Assembly: GCA_913058345.1 (NCBI GenBank)
Contig: CAJXQR010000003.1
Coordinates: 124,001 to 188,000, forward strand
DNA: 64,000 nt
Direction of reading: 5' to 3'
From: an uncultured Gammaproteobacteria bacterium
GTDB taxonomy: Bacteria > Pseudomonadota > Gammaproteobacteria > Pseudomonadales > Porticoccaceae
Under the pieces are notes generated by a model. The model saw only the letters and a program-made list of their open reading frames with translations, was not told where the DNA came from and did no database searches. Shown one piece after another: positions 1 to 8,989 of the stretch (position 1 is its first letter; each line of letters begins with the position of its first letter). The translations under genes and the position numbers were made by a program.

Positions 1-117
1 TACTTGCTCGCCGCCCATTTTTATGAAAACCGCGAAGCCAGCGCACCCGGCAATATCAGCGAAACCCCAATGGCTTACCAAATGCTCGTCGACAGCATGG
101 CAGTCAGCGGCCTGTGA
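1..117 (+). CDS. Phage head-tail connector protein, C-terminal end only
   Basis: The open frame enters from the left edge and gives 38 residues ending at TGA 115-117. The surviving part has the motif ETPMAYQMLVDSMAVSGL, which fits the end of gp6-like connector proteins that form a ring under the portal; the first about 100 residues are missing. The next gene's GTG start (114) overlaps this stop, so the two are translationally coupled. Identity rests mainly on position before head-closure and gp10 genes and on the short residual motif. Confidence 0.55.
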   Translation, partial: YLLAAHFYENREASAPGNISETPMAYQMLVDSMAVSGL

Positions 118-434
118 AAGCGGGCAAGCTGCGCTATGTGGCCGAACTACTCAAGCCCGCCGCCACAGGCGACGCCTACAGCACCGGTACTGGCTTTACC
201 AGCGTCGGCACCGCTCGGGTTGACCTCGCCCCGTTAAATGGCAGCGAAATACACAGCGCCCACCAAACGCAGGGCAAATTAGTCGCCCGTGTATGGATGC
301 GCTACCGCGCCGACATTAAAGCCAGCTGGCGCCTGGTCGTCGACGGCAACACTTGGGAGATTGCCAGCCCGCCCATGGATAAAAAGGGCCACAAAACACA
401 ACTTGAAATGCTCGTTTATTTAATTGACGGATAA
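114..434 (+). CDS. Phage head closure / head-tail joining protein
   Basis: A 106-residue protein of the Phage_H_T_join (SPP1 gp16-like) type, which closes the connector after DNA packaging and makes the platform for the tail. Visible family features are the N-terminal KLRYVAELLKP start, a central VWMRYRADIKASWRLVVDG strand and the WEIASPPMDKKGHKTQLEML end, where the I..P..D..G....L...V pattern is typical. It starts at a GTG that overlaps the stop of the connector gene, and the gp10-like gene follows 11 bases later. Size is normal for the family. Confidence 0.8.
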   Translation: MKAGKLRYVAELLKPAATGDAYSTGTGFTSVGTARVDLAPLNGSEIHSAHQTQGKLVARVWMRYRADIKASWRLVVDGNTWEIASPPMDKKGHKTQLEMLVYLIDG

Positions 435-445
435 ACAGCCAGCCC

Positions 446-955
446 ATGATTGATTTTGAATTCTCCCCCTCCGTTGCTCACATGCTTAAAGAGCTTGAAT
501 CAATGGAGTCAGGCCTGGGTAAAAAAGCCCAGCAACAAGCGCTTACCTTTGCTTCTGCGCCTGTAAAAAAGGCGATAAAACGGCAAGCCCCTGTAAAAAC
601 CGGCGCACTGAAAAAGTCGATAGGCCACCGCAAATTCAAGCCCGCCGAGCGCACCGAGCTGGGCATCGCCCCCGACGATGCCGCTATTTACATCGGCCCC
701 AAAAACAAACTGCAATACAAAGCCAACTGGCTAGAAAACACCGGCGCAAAAGCCCACAAAATTAAACCCAGCCGCAAGAGCGGCCATAAATACCTGCGTT
801 TTTACGGCACATTCGCCAAAAAAGTGAACCACCCCGGCATGAAGGCAAAACCTTTTATTGGTAGCGGTTGGGAACAAACCGACGAAGTCTTTCAAACCCG
901 TTTTTTTAACAAAGTACAAACATTTTTAGAGAAAGCCAGTGCAAAATCTGCTTGA
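446..955 (+). CDS. HK97 gp10-like head-tail protein
   Basis: A 169-residue protein related to HK97 gp10, a small structural protein at the head-tail interface. The hallmark segment APVKTGALKKSIGHRKFK (around residues 48-65) and the late HPGMKAKPFIGSGWEQ motif are both present; the family normally shows P..TG.L..S near the start and H...PF..PA near the end. It is very rich in lysine. Its 3' end overlaps the next gene by 17 bases. Function is known only from family and synteny. Confidence 0.85.
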   Translation: MIDFEFSPSVAHMLKELESMESGLGKKAQQQALTFASAPVKKAIKRQAPVKTGALKKSIGHRKFKPAERTELGIAPDDAAIYIGPKNKLQYKANWLENTGAKAHKIKPSRKSGHKYLRFYGTFAKKVNHPGMKAKPFIGSGWEQTDEVFQTRFFNKVQTFLEKASAKSA

Positions 956-1676
956 CCAAATAATCAACAACACCACTGGCTTTAATGTCGTGGCCGAGGC
1001 CCCCAGCAGCGAATCACTCGCCACTGTTGACGCATCCGCAGCCAGCGCCGCGCTAAAAACAATGCTCGAATTAACCGGCGCCAGCGTTTACCCCCTCGAT
1101 GCGCAAGCGGGCAACACTCCGCCCGACGCTATTTATCAAGTGGTTGGCGCCAACCCCATCACCATTGGCGCTGCCCGCATCGCCACACAGGTCACGTTCG
1201 ACGTCACCCTGCGCGAATCTAGCTATAGCGCACTACTGGCCCTGCTCACAGCCACCGAAACACAAGTGCAAGCCGCCGCTGGTGCCATCTCCATCACCGG
1301 TGCCGCCGCCGCGTTTGACGACAAAACCGGCCTGCACATGTTCGGGCTTGAGCTGCAATACATAGTGCCTGCAGTTTCAGGTGTAAGTGGTGATTACCCG
1401 GCGGTACTGGTCGATTTGCCCAGCGTTTCAGCAGTGGAATCAGTCTATGACAACATCGTAAAGCAGCGGGTAACCCGCAATTACGGCATAACCCTTTTGT
1501 CGTCAAGCAACAACATCACAGCCCTGCGACAAGAGCTTCAAACAGCGCTACTGGGCTGGCAAGAGCAAGCCACCTATTTCGAAATGCAGTATTCCAGTGG
1601 CTCGGCCATCGACATTGGCGGTGGTCTTTACGCCTGGCGCGAGCAGTACCAGGACGGCTTGTTTATATCCCAGTAA
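939..1676 (+). CDS. Phage tail terminator-like protein with two domains
   Basis: This 245-residue protein starts at a GTG inside the end of the gp10-like gene. Residues about 150-245 resemble the tail terminator (Gp37/gpM-like) family, with YGITLLSSSNNITALRQELQ, the ALLGWQEQA turn and a closing LYAWREQYQDGLFISQ segment. Residues about 35-130 look like a second, DUF3168-like terminator fold (IYQVVGANPITIGAARIATQ followed by a VTFDVTLRE strand). A tail terminator caps tail-tube growth and joins the tail to the head. The double layout is longer than the usual 130-160 residues. Assignment is by motif reading and position before the tube gene, without a search. Confidence 0.55.
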   Translation: MQNLLDQIINNTTGFNVVAEAPSSESLATVDASAASAALKTMLELTGASVYPLDAQAGNTPPDAIYQVVGANPITIGAARIATQVTFDVTLRESSYSALLALLTATETQVQAAAGAISITGAAAAFDDKTGLHMFGLELQYIVPAVSGVSGDYPAVLVDLPSVSAVESVYDNIVKQRVTRNYGITLLSSSNNITALRQELQTALLGWQEQATYFEMQYSSGSAIDIGGGLYAWREQYQDGLFISQ

Positions 1677-1723
1677 CAAAACCTATAACCCGCAACAATC
1701 CCAACAAATAAAGAGGCACCACC

Positions 1724-1894
1724 ATGGCCAACGCAGGCGGCAGCTACACGGCTGACAAAAAAGGCGACAAACCCGAATTAGTTCACTGCACGCAAGAGCC
1801 AGCGCGCGACAAAAACGGCAAGCGTTTACCCACCCAGCCTTCTGCCAGCAAAGCGCAGGCTGCCCCCGCTAACAAACAAAAGGCCACCGACTAA
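1724..1894 (+). CDS. Small lysine-rich phage protein before the tail tube gene
   Basis: A 56-residue ORF starts at ATG 1724 and stops at 1894, where its last base is the first base of the tail tube start codon (TAATG). A GAGG element lies at 1713-1716, a workable distance upstream. The product is hydrophilic, rich in Lys, Ala and Pro, and begins MANAGGSYTADKKGDKPELV. Small basic proteins in this position occur in related prophages, but their role is not established. The coupling and the tight fit between two genes argue that it is translated. Confidence 0.65.
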   Translation: MANAGGSYTADKKGDKPELVHCTQEPARDKNGKRLPTQPSASKAQAAPANKQKATD

Positions 1895-2817
1895 TGCTCT
1901 ATCGTAAAAAGTACATTCTCGCCAAAATTGAAAGCACCTACGGCACCGACCCCACCCCGGCGGGGGCCAATGCCATACTCACCAAAAACCTGCAAATAAA
2001 CCCGCAGCAGGGCAACCGTGTGGGCCGCGACCTTGACCGACCTTCTATCGGTAACGAGGCAGAAATTGCAACCAGCCGCTATACCACAATCAGCTTTGCT
2101 GTCGAGATAGCCGGTGCTGGCGCGGCGGGTGACGCCCCCGGTTTTGGCCCGCTATTGCGTGCCTGCGCGTTTGCTGAAACGCTCGTCGCCTCAACCAGCG
2201 CCACTTACGCGTTTGTTTCGTCCAATTTTGAAAGCGCCACCCTCTACTACTACCACGACAACGAGTTACACAAGCTCACCGGCGCGCGGGGCAGCGTGAA
2301 ATTTAATCTCAGTAAAGACGCCATCCCCGAAATGCAGTTCACTTTTACCGGTCTGCACAATGACCCCACCGCGCCCGCACTCATTACACCCGACACCACG
2401 GCGTTTCAAACACCGCTGCCGGTTACCGAGGCTAACACGCCCACCTACACCGTCGACGGCTACAACGCCAAAGCCGAAAGTTTCAGCCTTGACATCGCCA
2501 ACAACGTTGTTTATCGCAACGTGGTCAACTCCGAAAGCGTCATTATTACCGACCGCGCACCCGCAGGCAGTTTGTCGTTTGAGCAAGAAGCCATCGGCAC
2601 TAAAGACTTTTGGGGCATCGCCAAGGCGGGCAGCCTTGTCGCCGTTAACATTATTCACGGCACCACGGCAGGCAACATTGTGCAAATTACCGGCAGTAAC
2701 GTGCAATTGTCGCAGCCCAGCTTAAGCGACTCCGACGGCCTGAGTGTCATGAACATGAACACCCTCTGGACACCCACCGACGCCGGCGACGACGAGCTCA
2801 GCATCGTTTTCACCTAA
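1894..2817 (+). CDS. Phage major tail tube protein
   Basis: A 307-residue protein that would form the stacked rings of the tail tube. It begins YRKKYILAKIESTYGTDPTP and continues to a beta-rich body with GDAPGFGPLLRACAF, a pattern typical of Phage_tail_tube families in lambdoid and HK97-like prophages. The second half is rich in Thr, Ser and Val and ends in an immunoglobulin-like run (VQITGSNVQLSQPSLSDSDG). It is coupled to the small upstream gene and followed by an untranslated 129-base gap with a hairpin, a common step-down point after the most highly expressed tail gene. Confidence 0.8.
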   Translation: MLYRKKYILAKIESTYGTDPTPAGANAILTKNLQINPQQGNRVGRDLDRPSIGNEAEIATSRYTTISFAVEIAGAGAAGDAPGFGPLLRACAFAETLVASTSATYAFVSSNFESATLYYYHDNELHKLTGARGSVKFNLSKDAIPEMQFTFTGLHNDPTAPALITPDTTAFQTPLPVTEANTPTYTVDGYNAKAESFSLDIANNVVYRNVVNSESVIITDRAPAGSLSFEQEAIGTKDFWGIAKAGSLVAVNIIHGTTAGNIVQITGSNVQLSQPSLSDSDGLSVMNMNTLWTPTDAGDDELSIVFT

Positions 2818-2849
2818 CCAGTTCTAGCGCGCTGCACTCGCAGTGCCAA

Positions 2850-2880
2850 CACCGCGCAGGGAGTCCGCCCCCGCGCGGTG
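2850..2880 (+). terminator. Hairpin after the tail tube gene
   Basis: CACCGCGC at 2850-2857 pairs perfectly with GCGCGGTG at 2873-2880 around a 15-base loop. There is no immediate T run, though a T-rich stretch lies about 20 bases on. It could be a partial terminator or mRNA stabiliser that sets the tube transcript above the downstream tail genes. Confidence 0.4.
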
Positions 2881-2946
2881 GCTAGATTCAAACAGCGGAC
2901 ATTTTCTATTTTTTAATTCATTTTTTAAATAAAAGGCGGACAACTC

Positions 2947-3297
2947 ATGAAATTTATTATTGATCCTGCAGACCAAGTGCGTTCAACGATTACAGCAAAA
3001 GTACCCGGTGAAACAGGCTATACCGAGCAGCCTTTTACAGCGGTGATTAAAAAGCTGTATGGCGATGAAAAATCAGAATTTATCGACAATTTAAGCGATA
3101 AAAAAGATTCAGAAATAATTAAAAAATTAATTATCGACTTACCCGATATGTACGACCCAGCCGGCGAAAAACTGCCGTTTACCCCTGAATTATTAGAACA
3201 AATTAGCGGTATTGACTACATCGCCGCGCCGCTGGCTCGAGAATGCGTCATGGTGCAAGACGAAAACATGCGTAAGGTGCTCACAGAAAAAAACTAA
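2947..3297 (+). CDS. Tail assembly chaperone, short (G-like) form
   Basis: A 116-residue protein in the position of the lambda gpG tail assembly chaperone, between tube and tape measure genes. It is acidic and helical, with residues such as KLYGDEKSEFIDNLSDKKDS in the middle. The last sense codons are GAA AAA AAC followed directly by TAA, which places a classical slippery heptamer at the very end of the frame. A good AAAGG lies at 2931-2935 before ATG 2947. In lambda-like phages the short form binds the tape measure protein and helps build the tail, and a minority of ribosomes shift to make the long form. Confidence 0.8.
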   Translation: MKFIIDPADQVRSTITAKVPGETGYTEQPFTAVIKKLYGDEKSEFIDNLSDKKDSEIIKKLIIDLPDMYDPAGEKLPFTPELLEQISGIDYIAAPLARECVMVQDENMRKVLTEKN

Positions 3298-3647
3298 CAC
3301 AGGCTGGTCGTGCCTGGGCCTATGTTAAACCCGGTGCCGACGGCACAGCAGAGGACAGAAAATACATAAACCTGCCCCCCGAACCTGCCACCGACCAGCC
3401 AGAAACCTTTTATTTAGACCACGCAAACCTCGCCGCCTGGCAGGTTTTTGCCGCCTGCGCCACCCAGTGGCGCTTGTTGCCCATGGGCGGCGCACAAGGC
3501 ATTGACTACACAGCTCTGCAAAGCGTTATCGCCCTGCAGGGTATTGAAAATACCCGCGAAACCTTTGAAAAAGTGCGCTTTATTGAACAAGGCGCCCTCG
3601 CACAAATGGCTGAGCAAGCCGCGCTTGAAAAACTAAAAACCCCTTAA
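2947..3647 (+). CDS. Tail assembly chaperone, long (GT-like) frameshift form with DUF1799
   Basis: Joining codons 2947-3294 to the -1 frame 3294-3644 gives a 233-residue fusion. The 117 residues after the shift begin LTQAGRAWAYVKPGADGTAE and include the DUF1799-like segment LAAWQVFAACATQWRLLPMG followed by GAQGIDYTALQ. DUF1799 proteins are known from this exact place in tail operons. The T-like extension in lambda recruits tail tube subunits to the chaperone-coated tape measure; the same role is inferred here. A simple annotation would miss this half, since it lacks its own start codon. Confidence 0.8.
3288..3294 (+). promoter_or_regulatory. Programmed -1 ribosomal frameshift site (A AAA AAC)
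   Basis: In the chaperone frame the codons read GAA AAA AAC TAA. The heptamer A AAA AAC (3288-3294) is the canonical -1 slippery sequence. After a -1 slip reading continues as CTA ACA CAG and stays open until TAA 3645-3647. The downstream frame has no ATG, GTG or TTG in its first roughly 60 codons, so independent initiation is unlikely. Confidence 0.85.
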
Positions 3648-3674
3648 TTCACCGCGTAAAATGGCTTTTAAACT

Positions 3675-6600
3675 ATGGCAAAAACCATAAAAACCGGCTT
3701 AATAATTACCGGTGACGCAAGAGGTGGTGTCTCGGCTTTAAAGCTCACTGACGACCAGCTAAAGGGCCTTAACGACACCCAGAAAAAAGCCGTACAGCAC
3801 AATAAAGACAACAGCGCCAGCTTTTCCGACCTCTCCAAAAAGGTCGCCGCTTACGGCTCAGCCGCTGCGCTAGCGGCTGCGGCAGGTGTTGGGGTAATGG
3901 TTAAGCAGCAGCTTAGCGCCATTGACAGCACTGCAAAAGTCAGTGACAAGCTCGGCATTGCCACTGAAAGCCTCACCGCCCTGCGCATACAGGCCGAGCT
4001 TAGCGGTGTAGCAGCTAACACCCTCGACATGGGTCTACAGCGCATGGTGCGCCGTGTGGGTGAAGCCGCCCAGGGCACAGGCGAGGCAAAAGACGCGCTT
4101 AAAGAATTAAACATTAATGCCGCCGAGCTGGCGAAGCTCTCGCCCGACCAGCAGTTTGCCGCCATTGGCGACGCCATGGGTGACGTAGGCAGCCAGTCCG
4201 ACCGTGTGCGCCTGGCGTTTAAGTTATTCGACTCCGAGGGTGTGGCGTTACTTAACACCCTCAAAGGCGGCAGCGCTGCCGCGCTAGAAGCCGCCGCCTT
4301 TACCGAGCAATGGGGCTTGGCCATAAACCGGGTTGACTCTGCAAAAATCGAGCAAGCCAACGATGCCATGAGCAGGGTAGGGCAGGCCAGCGAGGGCTTG
4401 TGGAAACAGCTTGCGGTTAAAGTTTCTCCTGCGTTAACCGGTATCGCTAACGAATTATTGGGTGTCGGCAGCGAGATGAGCTCAGCTAAAGACACTGCCG
4501 ACGCTTTGTTCGACGGCATGATTGCCGGCATTGGCTTTGTTGCTGATGCCGCTCGCGGCCTACAAATAGTGTGGAAGGGTGTGACGGTTGTTGTTGCTCA
4601 AACTTATCGCGGCATTTTCGCTGCAACGGCAGGCATCGACAGCGCGATTACCTCGTTGCTCAACAAGCTGCCAGAGTTCGCAGGCGGCGGTAATTTCACG
4701 GAAAGCCAGTTTTTTCAAAATATTTCCGATGCTGTTGGCAGTACAGCAACAGAACTAACGCAAGAATTAAAAGACTTAACAACAAAGGCGCTGCCCTCGC
4801 AATCGATTAAAAAATGGTTACGAGAAACAGAAGACGACGTACAAAAAACTGCTGAAAAAATAGCCGCAGAAGCTAACGTCTCAACAGCACTGATCAACAG
4901 CAACATTAACACCCTGCCCGATACCCTGGCAGTGTCCACCGGCAAAATGGTTGCCACGGTGCAAAGCAGCACAAGCCAAATAGTCACCACCGTGCAACGC
5001 GAAACCCCCAAAGCCACCAGCGTTTACGTCACCGCGTGGGACAGGGCGATAGAACGAGTCGACGAGACATTTGCTGACGCATGGGCCGGCGCTTTCGATG
5101 GCTTCAAAAGCTTTGGCGACAGCATACTAGACAGCTTTAAAACCCTGCTAGCCGAAATGGCCCACCTCGCCATTACCAAACCCATTATTATTGGGCTGGG
5201 CATGGGCGGCAGTGGTGTTGCATCGGCGGGCGATGGCACTGGTTTATTCGGTGCTAGTTCGGGCGGGGGCGGGTTTTCTGTTGCTGACTTACTCAGCGCG
5301 GGGAAATCCCTTATAAACGGAGGGCTTACAGGTGCACATCTTAGTGCGTCGCGTGGGGTTGATTACATTGCTAATCTTCTTTACGAAAATGGGTTTGGTA
5401 ATGCTGCCTCCGGGTTGCTGGAAAGCAGCGCGGGGTTTGCTGCTCAAGGCGGCGGAAACTTAGCGCTGGGGGGGTTGTACACAGTAGGTTCTGGTTTTGC
5501 AGGCGGTTATGCAGGAAATAAGATTGGTGGAGGGTTGTTCGGGAAAGAGGCCAACTCCAATATCGGGGCAACAGCAGGGGCGGGTATAGGTGCATATGTA
5601 GGGTCTATTGTGCCGGTTATCGGAACGGCTCTAGGCTCTGCCGTTGGCGGTTTTATTGGGGGCCTTACAGACTCCGCTCTCGGCGGCGACGGCAAAGAGC
5701 GTGTCTCGCTGGGCGTTCTCACCGAGCCCGGCTCATTGTCACCGGGCCATAAAGCCTACGGCGCATCCGGTCTTGAGCTTACCGCTTACGCTAAACGCGC
5801 TGGCAGTGAAGGCACTGCCTTGGCAGATCAATTAGCCGAAGCTGCTGCGTACACAGACACTGTGTTAACAGGGCTTTATGAGCAGCTGGGCACCACTGTC
5901 AACCTCACTGGCCGCACGCTCGACGGTAAAGCCGCTGGGGCTGGCACAGACTGGGGCAAAACATTCTTCGGCTCCGCTGAATACAACGGCATTAACCAGG
6001 GCGATGTCGAATCGGTACTCGACGACTTTACTGGCGCATGGCAATCGAAAGTTGAAGAGCTCACCGGCTTTGTTGTTGATCTCTCGCCCTTCGAGCCCTT
6101 AATGAAAGAGGGCGAAGCCTTAGCCGACACGATCAGCCGCGTGCAGATTGAGTTTGTTGGTGTTACCGGCGCCCTCGACGCGCTGGGTTTTGAGCTTATC
6201 GACTTCTCCGTGACCGGCATGGCAGCCGCTGACGGTTTAGTGCAAGCCTTCGGCGGCCTGGACCAGCTCAGCACCGGCATTAATGCGTATTACGATGCGT
6301 TTTACACCGACGGCGAAAAGCTCGAAAAATTGGGTGACTCCCTAACCCAGCAATTTAACGAGCTAGGGCTGGCGGTACCGCAAACCCACGAGGGCTTTAG
6401 AGCACTGGTCGACGGTCTTGATCTTACCACCAGCGCCGCGCAAACCTTATTTGCGCAGCTAGTGTCACTCGCGCCCAGTTTAGACACTTATTTATCCAGC
6501 GCATCGTCACAAGTTGCCGTTGCTACCCAGTCTATTAGCGACATGAGTACCAGCATACTTGGCAGCTACAACGACGAGCGTGCGGCACTGCAAAGCAATG

Positions 6601-7604
6601 CCGATGCGCGCATAAAAGCCCTGCGCGACGAAAAAGCCGCCATGCTAAGCGTGGCTAACGCGCTGCTCGACACCGTCGACCAGCTCAACTTGTCAACGCT
6701 CTCGCCGCTGTCTAACAAAGCGCGGTTAGATTTTGCCAAAAACCAGTACAGCGCAAGCCTTGCCGCTGCGCAAGGGGGCGACCTGGCCGCCGCCGGTGCG
6801 CTAAGTGCCGACGGCCAGGCGTATTTAAAAGAAGCCGCCAGCTATTACGCCAGCTCGGGCCAGTACACCGACATTTTCAATAGCGTCACCGGTTCGCTGG
6901 GTGATCTGGGCAAAGAGTTTAAAACCGAGGCCGATGTAAGCGCCGACATTGCGCGCATACAAACAAAAACCCTCGGTGCAACGCTCAGCCTCGGCAACAC
7001 CGCGCTTTCACAGCTGCAGCAAGCCGTAAGAATGACAGCGGGCATCGACAGTGTTGCCGAGCTTTTAGCTGTGCTGCCCGCTGAGCTTTCTGCCGACTTT
7101 AGCAGTGCCACCGGCGTGCAAGCTGCCGACCTCAGCAACGACCCCATTTACGAGCTCTACAGCCGGGGCTTGAACAAAACACCCGATGCTGACGGCTACG
7201 CTTTTTGGCAAAATATGCTCGACAGCGGCAAAGATTACGAATCGCTCAAAGAGCTGTTTTTTGCCAGTGCGCTTGAAAATGGCGCGACTGAAATTAACCG
7301 ATTCAATACAGGTACACCGTTCGTTAGTCACACTCAAAAAGCGATTATCGATTACGGCGAAATAATCATCGACAAAGAGTCGGCAGACGCGCTGCGAAAA
7401 TACGGCATTAACGTTGGCACAAACAGCAACAACAACGACGCCCTGCTAGCAGAAATGAAAGCTCTGCGCAACGAGGTCGCCGCCCTGCGAAACGAACGCG
7501 CCAGCGATGCCGCCAGTGCTGCGCAGCAACGCAATAGCCAACGCCAAAGCATCGAGCGCACCGGGCGACAAATGACGCGCAACAAAGTCACGGTGCTCAG
7601 CTAA
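3675..7604 (+). CDS. Phage tail tape measure protein
   Basis: This 1309-residue protein sets tail length and is ejected into the host envelope with the DNA. The N-terminal 450 residues are mostly helical, with a hydrophobic Ala-rich segment near residues 55-75. A Gly/Ala-rich, membrane-active looking stretch spans roughly 500-680. Residues about 1150-1205 (NDPIYELYSRGLNKTPDADG, then YAFWQNML) match a DUF4214 domain, and the last 60 residues form a charged coiled coil (LLAEMKALRNEVAALRNERA). At about 0.15 nm per helical residue the tail would be near 190-200 nm, an estimate by the usual rule. Its stop overlaps the next start (TAATG). Confidence 0.93.
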   Translation: MAKTIKTGLIITGDARGGVSALKLTDDQLKGLNDTQKKAVQHNKDNSASFSDLSKKVAAYGSAAALAAAAGVGVMVKQQLSAIDSTAKVSDKLGIATESLTALRIQAELSGVAANTLDMGLQRMVRRVGEAAQGTGEAKDALKELNINAAELAKLSPDQQFAAIGDAMGDVGSQSDRVRLAFKLFDSEGVALLNTLKGGSAAALEAAAFTEQWGLAINRVDSAKIEQANDAMSRVGQASEGLWKQLAVKVSPALTGIANELLGVGSEMSSAKDTADALFDGMIAGIGFVADAARGLQIVWKGVTVVVAQTYRGIFAATAGIDSAITSLLNKLPEFAGGGNFTESQFFQNISDAVGSTATELTQELKDLTTKALPSQSIKKWLRETEDDVQKTAEKIAAEANVSTALINSNINTLPDTLAVSTGKMVATVQSSTSQIVTTVQRETPKATSVYVTAWDRAIERVDETFADAWAGAFDGFKSFGDSILDSFKTLLAEMAHLAITKPIIIGLGMGGSGVASAGDGTGLFGASSGGGGFSVADLLSAGKSLINGGLTGAHLSASRGVDYIANLLYENGFGNAASGLLESSAGFAAQGGGNLALGGLYTVGSGFAGGYAGNKIGGGLFGKEANSNIGATAGAGIGAYVGSIVPVIGTALGSAVGGFIGGLTDSALGGDGKERVSLGVLTEPGSLSPGHKAYGASGLELTAYAKRAGSEGTALADQLAEAAAYTDTVLTGLYEQLGTTVNLTGRTLDGKAAGAGTDWGKTFFGSAEYNGINQGDVESVLDDFTGAWQSKVEELTGFVVDLSPFEPLMKEGEALADTISRVQIEFVGVTGALDALGFELIDFSVTGMAAADGLVQAFGGLDQLSTGINAYYDAFYTDGEKLEKLGDSLTQQFNELGLAVPQTHEGFRALVDGLDLTTSAAQTLFAQLVSLAPSLDTYLSSASSQVAVATQSISDMSTSILGSYNDERAALQSNADARIKALRDEKAAMLSVANALLDTVDQLNLSTLSPLSNKARLDFAKNQYSASLAAAQGGDLAAAGALSADGQAYLKEAASYYASSGQYTDIFNSVTGSLGDLGKEFKTEADVSADIARIQTKTLGATLSLGNTALSQLQQAVRMTAGIDSVAELLAVLPAELSADFSSATGVQAADLSNDPIYELYSRGLNKTPDADGYAFWQNMLDSGKDYESLKELFFASALENGATEINRFNTGTPFVSHTQKAIIDYGEIIIDKESADALRKYGINVGTNSNNNDALLAEMKALRNEVAALRNERASDAASAAQQRNSQRQSIERTGRQMTRNKVTVLS

Positions 7605-8989
7605 TGTCTATGAGCGATGCGCAGTACGCGGCATGGCTGGCCGACATGGGCCAACAGCGCACGCTGTTAATAGAGTTGGACCACTCGGGGGGCACCGAAT
7701 ACATCGCCAACGCGCCGTACATTAGCCGCCCGGGCGACACCAGCCCCAACCGCAGTTACGACGACGTGATTAGCGAAGCCATCGACATATCTAGCCGCAT
7801 CGACGGCGCTATGGATGTGGGCGAGATAACACTTATTAACGACGGCACCCTCGACACCTGGGCCGCTATTAAATGGCGTGGCCACGCGGTGCGCATGTTT
7901 CTGGGGGCTATTGACTGGTCGCTAGACGACTTTCGACAAGTGGCTAACGTTATAAATGACGGTATTACCGAGATTTCACCCGGTATTTTGCGTTTTGGCA
8001 TCCGTGATGGTAAAGCAGTGCTCGACCAGCCCCTACAGTCCGCGCTGCTGGCCAGTGGCCAGCCCGTACCCATAGCCCTTGGTGAACCCTTTAACGTGCT
8101 GCCAGCGTTAACTGACGACCCCACTCACGAGTACCAAATTAACGAAAATTCAATAACCAGCGCTGTGGTGCGCGATAACGGCGCGGTGGTTAGCCACACC
8201 GCCGACTACAGCAACGGCAAATACACACTGTCAGCCCGGCCCCAAGGCAATTTGGGCACCGACGTGGTGGAAGCCAACGGCACAGCAAAAGAAATTATTA
8301 ACTGGGTGTGCACCCGTTTTGGCCTTACTGCCAACCAAACCACCCTTAACGCGCTGCCAACCTACACCCTGGGCTTGTATTACGCCGACGAAACCACAGC
8401 AGCGCAAGTGCTCGACGACGTGTGCAGCTCGCTGGGCGCGTTCTGGTTGGTTAATGCTGCTGGTGAGGTCGAGGCCTACGCCATTACCGCCCCCGCCCTG
8501 GTTGCCGACTTAACCATCACTGCCGACGACGTAGCCGCAGGGCAATTGCAGCTTGAGACGATGGAGCCGCCGGTAAAAACGCTAAAATTCAACTACAACC
8601 GCAACTTTGCCCCCGTGGCGCGCAACAGCTTAGCAGGCATGCTCGACACATCTCCCGCGCTGGCCGAACAGCTCACCGAGCCCTGGCAGCAAGTGAGCAC
8701 AGCCAACACCGTTACAGACTACCCGTTAGCAGGCGACCAGGTGGTCGACAGCTACATCACCGGCACCACCAATGCGCAAACCGAATGTGACCGCGTTGCC
8801 GCCGTAAAAAGCCAGCGCCGCGAGGTGTGGTCGGTGGAATGTTTTCTAGCGCCATCGCAGGTGAAAATTGGTCAAACCGTTGAGCTTATAAACCCCCGCT
8901 TTGGTTTCGCCAACGGCAAAAAAGGCCTTGTTATTGCTATTAACCGCAGTTACACCCGCAACCGCATTGGCCTGGAGCTGTGGCTATGA
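7604..8989 (+). CDS. Phage tail-tip / baseplate hub-like protein
   Basis: A 461-residue protein translated from a TAATG junction with the tape measure gene. The N-terminus (MGQQRTLLIELDHSGGTEYI, then APYISRPGDTSPNRSYDDVI) resembles distal tail proteins that wrap the tube tip. The middle (TAAQVLDDVCSSLGAFWLVN) resembles the hub fold of gp27-like proteins, and the end (KIGQTVELINPRFGFANGKK) is an OB-like strand region common to tail hubs. Position directly after the tape measure gene supports a tail-tip role. The exact family name was not recognised. Confidence 0.65.
   Translation: MSMSDAQYAAWLADMGQQRTLLIELDHSGGTEYIANAPYISRPGDTSPNRSYDDVISEAIDISSRIDGAMDVGEITLINDGTLDTWAAIKWRGHAVRMFLGAIDWSLDDFRQVANVINDGITEISPGILRFGIRDGKAVLDQPLQSALLASGQPVPIALGEPFNVLPALTDDPTHEYQINENSITSAVVRDNGAVVSHTADYSNGKYTLSARPQGNLGTDVVEANGTAKEIINWVCTRFGLTANQTTLNALPTYTLGLYYADETTAAQVLDDVCSSLGAFWLVNAAGEVEAYAITAPALVADLTITADDVAAGQLQLETMEPPVKTLKFNYNRNFAPVARNSLAGMLDTSPALAEQLTEPWQQVSTANTVTDYPLAGDQVVDSYITGTTNAQTECDRVAAVKSQRREVWSVECFLAPSQVKIGQTVELINPRFGFANGKKGLVIAINRSYTRNRIGLELWL

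Noticed and set aside
2266-2706. 146-residue minus-strand frame inside the tail tube gene
   Set aside because: Shadow of a real gene in GC-biased DNA; no ribosome site and no recognisable motif.
3448-3636. 62-residue plus-strand frame after the chaperone gene
   Set aside because: It overlaps the -1 frameshift extension in another frame; only the DUF1799-like frame has family features.
3851-4531. 226-residue minus-strand open frame inside the tape measure gene
   Set aside because: It is the mirror of Ala/Ser-rich coding sequence, has no family motif, and lies wholly inside a certain gene on the other strand.
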